Shown one piece after another: positions 61,446 to 64,000 of a DNA stretch of 64,000 bases. Both the position numbers and the translations under genes were made by a program. Numbering within the stretch: the stretch's first letter is position 1; each line of letters starts with the position of its first letter. The notes below the pieces were generated by a model. That model saw nothing but the letters and a program-made list of their open reading frames with translations. It did no database searches and was not told the origin of the DNA. The stretch is from Janthinobacterium sp. GW456P (GTDB taxonomy: Bacteria; Pseudomonadota; Gammaproteobacteria; Burkholderiales; Burkholderiaceae_D), in assembly GCF_002127655.1 (NCBI RefSeq), contig NZ_NEHB01000001.1, forward strand, positions 273,972 through 337,971. Direction: 5' to 3'.

Positions 61446-61865
61446 CGCGTCCTCGCTTCGCCACGCTGTGGTCAATATAGTAGCGCGTCCGCCGCAGCAT
61501 GTCTTTTCGATACCATTGGTAAATAATTACTGCGTCGTGCCTGCCGCCAGGGTGCGCTGTTGCGTCCGTCTCGATCTGTTCAGCAAAGAAATCTTGACCC
61601 TGCTAAAGTAATCACTCATTCCAACTTTCCCGCTTTGCCGTTTTGCCACCGCCAGCCTGTTTTTCGAAGGATTCTGCTGGTGCGCCACTGCTGTTGTTGT
61701 CACCATTAAATTGCATCATTAGCAACATTAAGCGCTTATAGGTTACTTTGTTTCAATTGTAACGATGCTTGACGATTTTAGAATGATCGTTCATTCTTTG
61801 ATCTGCGTTAATAAATTTAGTCATTTCTAACGACACTAGCCAGCTTCTTTTTCAGAAAGTCCAAG
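61446..61865. other. Divergent intergenic region of kaiC-like and RND genes
   Basis: 420 bases with no gene that I can support. The right half is A+T-rich and holds the likely promoter of the efflux genes: TTGACG at 61769-61774 and, 17 bases on, CATTCT as a weak -10. An 18-bp palindrome at 61780-61797 lies over this promoter. The left half has a second TTGACC near 61592-61597 but no clear partner. Confidence 0.4.
61780..61797. promoter_or_regulatory. Palindrome over the RND efflux promoter
   Basis: AGAATGA and TCATTCT are perfect complements around a TCGT centre. It covers the spacer and -10 of the candidate promoter, as TetR-family efflux repressor operators often do. No tetR gene is next to it; the regulator would be elsewhere. 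Confidence 0.5.
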
Positions 61866-63086
61866 ATGCAACCAACCTTTTCCCTGACGTCGCCGCGTAC
61901 GAGCGGCGCTATTGCCGTTCTGTGCGCCACTGTAATCATGGCCGGCTGCAGTAAAAAACAGGAAGCACCTCACGCGCAGCAAGCGCCGCAGGTGGTCGTG
62001 TTTACTGTTAATCCGGCCGCGTTGCCGATGAGCGCCGAATTGCCCGGCCGCACGAATGCCTACCAGGTCGCCGATGTGCGTCCGCAAGTGGGCGGTTTGA
62101 TCCAGAAGCGCCTGTTCGTCGAAGGTAGCGATGTGAAAGCGGGCACGGCCCTGTATCAAATCGATTCCGCCACTTACCAGGCCGCCGCCAATTCGGCCAA
62201 GGCCGCGCTGTCGAAAGCCAAGGCCAACCTGCTGACGGCCGGTCCGAAAGCGTCGCGCTACAAGGAACTGGTGGCCATCGAAGGCGTGAGCCGCCAGGAA
62301 TACGATGATGCCGTCGCCGCCTTCGAGCAAGCCAAGGCAGATGTCGAGTCCGCCACCGCGGCGCTGGAAACGGCGAACATCAACCTGCGCTACAGCACCG
62401 TGACGGCGCCGATCAGCGGCCGCACCAGCCGCTCGAGCGTGACGGCCGGCGCGCTGGTCACGGCAGGTCAGGCCGAAGCGCTGACCACCGTGCAGCAGCT
62501 CGACCCGATCTATGTCGACGTGACCCAGTCGAGCACCGACCTGCTGCGCCTGAAACGCCAGATGGCCGACGGCTCGCTGAAAAAAGTGGGCGAAGGCCAG
62601 GCCAAGGTCGATTTGATCTTGCCGGACGGCAGCAAGTACGGCGAATCGGGCAAGCTGCAGTTTGCCGGCGTGACGGTCGATCCGACCACGGGCAATGTGA
62701 TCTTGCGCGCGCTGTTCCCGAACCCGAAAGGTGAATTGCTGCCAGGCATGTACGTGCGCGCGCAGCTGGAAACGGGCGTGGACGAGAAAGCCATCACCGT
62801 GCCGCAAGTGGGCGTGACGCGCAACCAGAAGGGCCAGGCCACCGCCATGATACTGAACAAGGAAAACAAGGTCGAGCAGCGCGTGCTGACCACCAGCGGT
62901 ACCGTCGGCACCAACTGGCTGGTGACCTCCGGCCTGGCCGCAGGCGACCGCGTGATCGTGGAAGGCTTGCAAAAAGTCAAGCCAGGCGCCCCAGCCGTTG
63001 CCGTGCCGGCCAAGGCCGAAGCTGCGCCAGCGCCAGCGCCCGCCGCTGCCGCTTCTGCCGCCGCATCGGCTGCCAGCGCCCACTAA
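61866..63086 (+). CDS. RND efflux periplasmic adaptor (AcrA/MexA type)
   Basis: A 406-residue lipoprotein. The signal ends VIMAGCSKK, giving a lipidated Cys near residue 27. It is followed by the membrane-fusion domains: RTNAYQVADVRPQVGGLIQKRLF (lipoyl half), an alpha hairpin (about 100-175), TVTAPISGRTSRSSVTAGALV and a C-terminal beta-barrel. The tail is Ala/Pro-rich low complexity. It bridges the inner-membrane RND pump and an outer-membrane channel. The pump gene starts 15 bases downstream. The drug range cannot be read from the sequence. Confidence 0.95.
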   Translation: MQPTFSLTSPRTSGAIAVLCATVIMAGCSKKQEAPHAQQAPQVVVFTVNPAALPMSAELPGRTNAYQVADVRPQVGGLIQKRLFVEGSDVKAGTALYQIDSATYQAAANSAKAALSKAKANLLTAGPKASRYKELVAIEGVSRQEYDDAVAAFEQAKADVESATAALETANINLRYSTVTAPISGRTSRSSVTAGALVTAGQAEALTTVQQLDPIYVDVTQSSTDLLRLKRQMADGSLKKVGEGQAKVDLILPDGSKYGESGKLQFAGVTVDPTTGNVILRALFPNPKGELLPGMYVRAQLETGVDEKAITVPQVGVTRNQKGQATAMILNKENKVEQRVLTTSGTVGTNWLVTSGLAAGDRVIVEGLQKVKPGAPAVAVPAKAEAAPAPAPAAAASAAASAASAH

Positions 63087-63101
63087 TCCAGGAGAATATT
63101 A

Positions 63102-64000
63102 ATGGCCCGTTTTTTCATTGACCGCCCGATTTTTGCCTGGGTGGTCGCGATCGTCATCATGCTTGCCGGCGTGATTTCGATCCTCAGCCTGCCGATCGCG
63201 CAGTACCCGAGCATCGCCCCGCCGTCGATTTCGATCAGCGGCTCCTACCCTGGCGCCTCCGCCAAGACCGTGGAAGATGCGGTCACCCAGGTCATCGAAC
63301 AAAAGATGAAGGGGATCGACGGCTTGCGCTATATGTCCTCGTCGAGCGATGCCACCGGCGGCATCAGCATTACGCTGACGTTTACCAGCGGCACCAATCC
63401 CGATATCGCCCAGGTGCAGGTACAGAACAAGCTGCAGCTGGCCACGCCGCTGCTGCCGACGGCTGTCACGCAACAGGGTCTCGTCGTGTCGAAAGCCACG
63501 AAGAACTTCCTGATGGTGTTCGGCTTCATTTCCGAAAACGGCAAGATGGACCAGACCGACTTGAGCGACTATGTGGCCGCCAACGTCGTCGATCCGCTCA
63601 GCCGCGTGCCGGGCGTGGGCGATGTGACCCTGTTTGGTTCGCAGTACGCCATGCGTATCTGGCTCGACCCGGCCAAGCTGCAAAGTTTCAACCTGACCCC
63701 GGCGGACGTGATCACGGCCGTGCAGGCGCAGAATGCGGAAGTGTCGGCCGGTGAACTGGGCGGCACGCCGTCCGTCAAGGGCCAGCAGCTGAACGCCACC
63801 GTGTCGGCGCAAAGCCGCTTGCAGACGGCGGAGCAGTTCGGCGCCATCTTGCTGAAAACCACGACCAACGGCGCCATGGTGTACCTGAAGGACGTGGCCA
63901 GCATGGAACTGGGCCGCGAGAACTACAACACCGTGGCCCGCTACAACGGCCATGCGGCCACCGGCGTGGCGATCAAGCTGGCGACGGGCGCCAATGCGCT
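63102..64000 (+). CDS. RND efflux inner-membrane pump, N-terminal part
   Basis: The first 299 residues of an AcrB/MexB-like HAE1 transporter, cut by the right edge (family length about 1050). It begins [19 protein letters not shown], the hallmark of this family, with the first membrane helix. Porter-domain motifs follow: [38 protein letters not shown] and [15 protein letters not shown] precedes the ATG. Together with the adaptor it forms an efflux operon; an outer-membrane factor gene may follow beyond the window. Confidence 0.96.
   Translation, partial: MARFFIDRPIFAWVVAIVIMLAGVISILSLPIAQYPSIAPPSISISGSYPGASAKTVEDAVTQVIEQKMKGIDGLRYMSSSSDATGGISITLTFTSGTNPDIAQVQVQNKLQLATPLLPTAVTQQGLVVSKATKNFLMVFGFISENGKMDQTDLSDYVAANVVDPLSRVPGVGDVTLFGSQYAMRIWLDPAKLQSFNLTPADVITAVQAQNAEVSAGELGGTPSVKGQQLNATVSAQSRLQTAEQFGAILLKTTTNGAMVYLKDVASMELGRENYNTVARYNGHAATGVAIKLATGANA

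Noticed and set aside
40-64000. tRNA or rRNA genes
   Set aside because: No cloverleaf-like CCA-ended segment or rRNA stretch was recognised by eye; a tRNAscan run would be needed to exclude degenerate cases.

Overview
This window reads as one contiguous, GC-rich chromosomal segment of a Gram-negative betaproteobacterium. The order rpsF-priB-rpsR-rplI-dnaB, the protein sequences and the gene neighbourhoods look most like Oxalobacteraceae (Janthinobacterium, Massilia or Duganella type). That placement is by recognition, not by a database search. I saw no rRNA, tRNA, insertion sequence, prophage or CRISPR array. Coding density is high and both strands are used.

Region by region. 1-2845: end of rpsF, priB (apparently with a CTG start), rpsR, rplI, a terminator, then dnaB, whose TATAAT box lies only about 8 bases before its ATG. 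2940-4619: phosphate module (DUF47 PhoU-like protein and Pit transporter). 4676-9646: nucleotide-signalling genes: an MBL-fold hydrolase facing a GAF/HD-GYP protein that is coupled to a CHASE2 adenylate cyclase. 9856-17303: two-partner secretion locus (TpsB, a 1.7-kDa-residue-scale TpsA exoprotein, and an overlapping FecR-domain protein). 17343-21321: copper module (copA, cueR, a GST gene, and copZ on the other strand), with a CueR-type 19-bp-spaced promoter before copA and another before copZ. 21342-27620: bestrophin, YidD with a Cys-rich tail, serine hydrolase, PIN-PhoH and a peroxiredoxin.

27696-35048: a minus-strand lipid A aminoarabinose operon in transcriptional order Mth938-like, arnT, arnB, arnC, formyltransferase, dehydrogenase, arnD. 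The bifunctional ArnA of enterics is here two genes, and no arnEF or ugd is present. 35472-39246: alaA-like aminotransferase, homoserine dehydrogenase with no adjacent thrC, rraB, and a small outer-membrane barrel. 39415-49064: a TctDE-type two-component system divergent from porin, TctC-type binding protein, a COG1840/AfuABC-type ABC importer and an AbrB-family membrane protein; a perfect inverted repeat sits in the divergent promoter region. 49061-51608: DUF2145 protein, two tandem paralogous small exported proteins of unknown family, and a divergent HTH regulator. 51633-58378: DUF3999/DUF2339 membrane pair and an LplT-acyltransferase fusion. 58382-61445: hybrid histidine kinase coupled to a double-domain KaiC-like ATPase. 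61866-64000: RND efflux adaptor and the start of its inner-membrane pump, preceded by an 18-bp palindrome.

How the genes may work together: the most system-like regions are the cyclase/HD-GYP/TPS/FecR stretch (possible cyclic-nucleotide-linked control of a secreted adhesin), the TctDE-porin-TctC-ABC-AbrB uptake locus, and the KaiC-kinase pair. All three are functional inferences from domain content and gene order.
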